This document shows positions 6,763 through 7,016 of a stretch of DNA of 7,016 bases, one piece after another (position 1 is the first letter of the stretch; each line of letters begins with the position of its first letter). The stretch is from contig WFOP01000062.1 of the NCBI GenBank assembly GCA_015487985.1, forward strand, positions 1 to 7,016, given 5' to 3'. The notes under the pieces were generated by a model. The model saw nothing but the letters and a program-made list of their open reading frames with translations. It ran no database searches and was not told the origin of the DNA. Both the position numbers and the translations under genes were made by a program. The stretch comes from Hyphomicrobiales bacterium. Its GTDB lineage: Bacteria; Pseudomonadota; Alphaproteobacteria; Rhizobiales; Devosiaceae.

Positions 6763-7016
6763 GTGAAAAGCCACTAATTTCTGTTACCGATCTTTCGGTT
6801 CATTTTGGCATTCGGGGCGGCGGGTTTGGCAAAAAGCCGGTTGTGCGCGCCGTTGAAGGTGTTGACCTTGAAATAAAGGCCCGAAGTTTCTTCGGACTTG
6901 TGGGGGAATCAGGTTCGGGAAAAACAACGCTGGGGCGGGCATTGTTGCGCGCCGTTCCCATCACCCGTGGCACGCTGATCTATGATGATTGTGAAAAAAC
7001 CTATGATCTGGGAAAA
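6759..7016 (+). CDS. ABC transporter ATP-binding protein, DppF/OppF type, 3'-truncated by window end
   Basis: Second cytosolic ATPase of the importer, expected to pair with the DppD-type subunit. The first 86 codons are visible and open to the window end. After [19 protein letters not shown] (8-26, the usual OppF/DppF N-terminus ahead of the ABC core) come [12 protein letters not shown] and Walker A GESGSGKT (49-56), then TLGRALLR. The rest of the nucleotide-binding domain, including signature and Walker B motifs, lies beyond the window. Start ATG 6759 overlaps the preceding TGA in an ATGA, with AAGGGG at 6743-6748 as ribosome-binding site ten bases upstream. Assignment as DppF rather than a second DppD rests on gene order and on the N-terminal region; a usual length would be 320-340 residues. 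Confidence 0.92.
   Translation, partial: MSEKPLISVTDLSVHFGIRGGGFGKKPVVRAVEGVDLEIKARSFFGLVGESGSGKTTLGRALLRAVPITRGTLIYDDCEKTYDLGK

Noticed and set aside
1..7016. Defence system, insertion sequence, CRISPR array or tRNA
   Set aside because: No transposase, terminal repeats, spaced direct repeats or cloverleaf seen; all strong genes belong to a dehydrogenase and one ABC importer.

Overview
The window is bacterial chromosomal DNA, densely coding and almost all on the + strand, with about half GC by eye. The gene style (an iron-dependent alcohol dehydrogenase ending in a GGNP motif, next to a Dpp/Opp-type ABC importer with an unusually large binding protein) suggests an alphaproteobacterium. That placement is an inference from family resemblance, not proven by any marker gene here.

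Layout: bases 1-746 hold the C-terminal two thirds of an iron-containing alcohol dehydrogenase whose start lies before the window. Bases 747-1336 carry no convincing intact gene. They hold a possible decayed reading frame just after the dehydrogenase, a sigma70-like promoter candidate, and a perfect inverted repeat about 60 bases before the next gene. From 1337 to the end runs one ABC importer operon: a 682-residue family 5 periplasmic substrate-binding protein; a 133-base spacer with two strong tandem stem-loops; a DppB/OppB-type permease; a DppC/OppC-type permease with an enlarged periplasmic loop; a DppD/OppD-type ATPase with a four-cysteine C-terminal domain and a lysine-rich tail; and the first 86 residues of a DppF/OppF-type ATPase cut by the window end.

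The binding protein would capture a ligand in the periplasm and deliver it to the permease heterodimer. The two ATPases would drive uptake at the inner face of the membrane. The last four genes are translationally coupled (overlaps or abutting codons at 4520-4531, 5675-5679 and 6759-6762), whereas the binding protein is separated by the stem-loop spacer, a layout that normally lets the binding protein be made in excess. The ligand cannot be read from the sequence: the family carries peptides, but large members also carry oligosaccharides and other solutes. I see no mobile element, CRISPR array, tRNA or rRNA. The main points of interest are regulatory (the 1256-1275 inverted repeat, the two stem-loops, a G8 tract forming the permease ribosome-binding site) and structural (the permease loop insertion, a cysteine pair in the binding protein, the ATPase tail). 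I do not see a novel system here.
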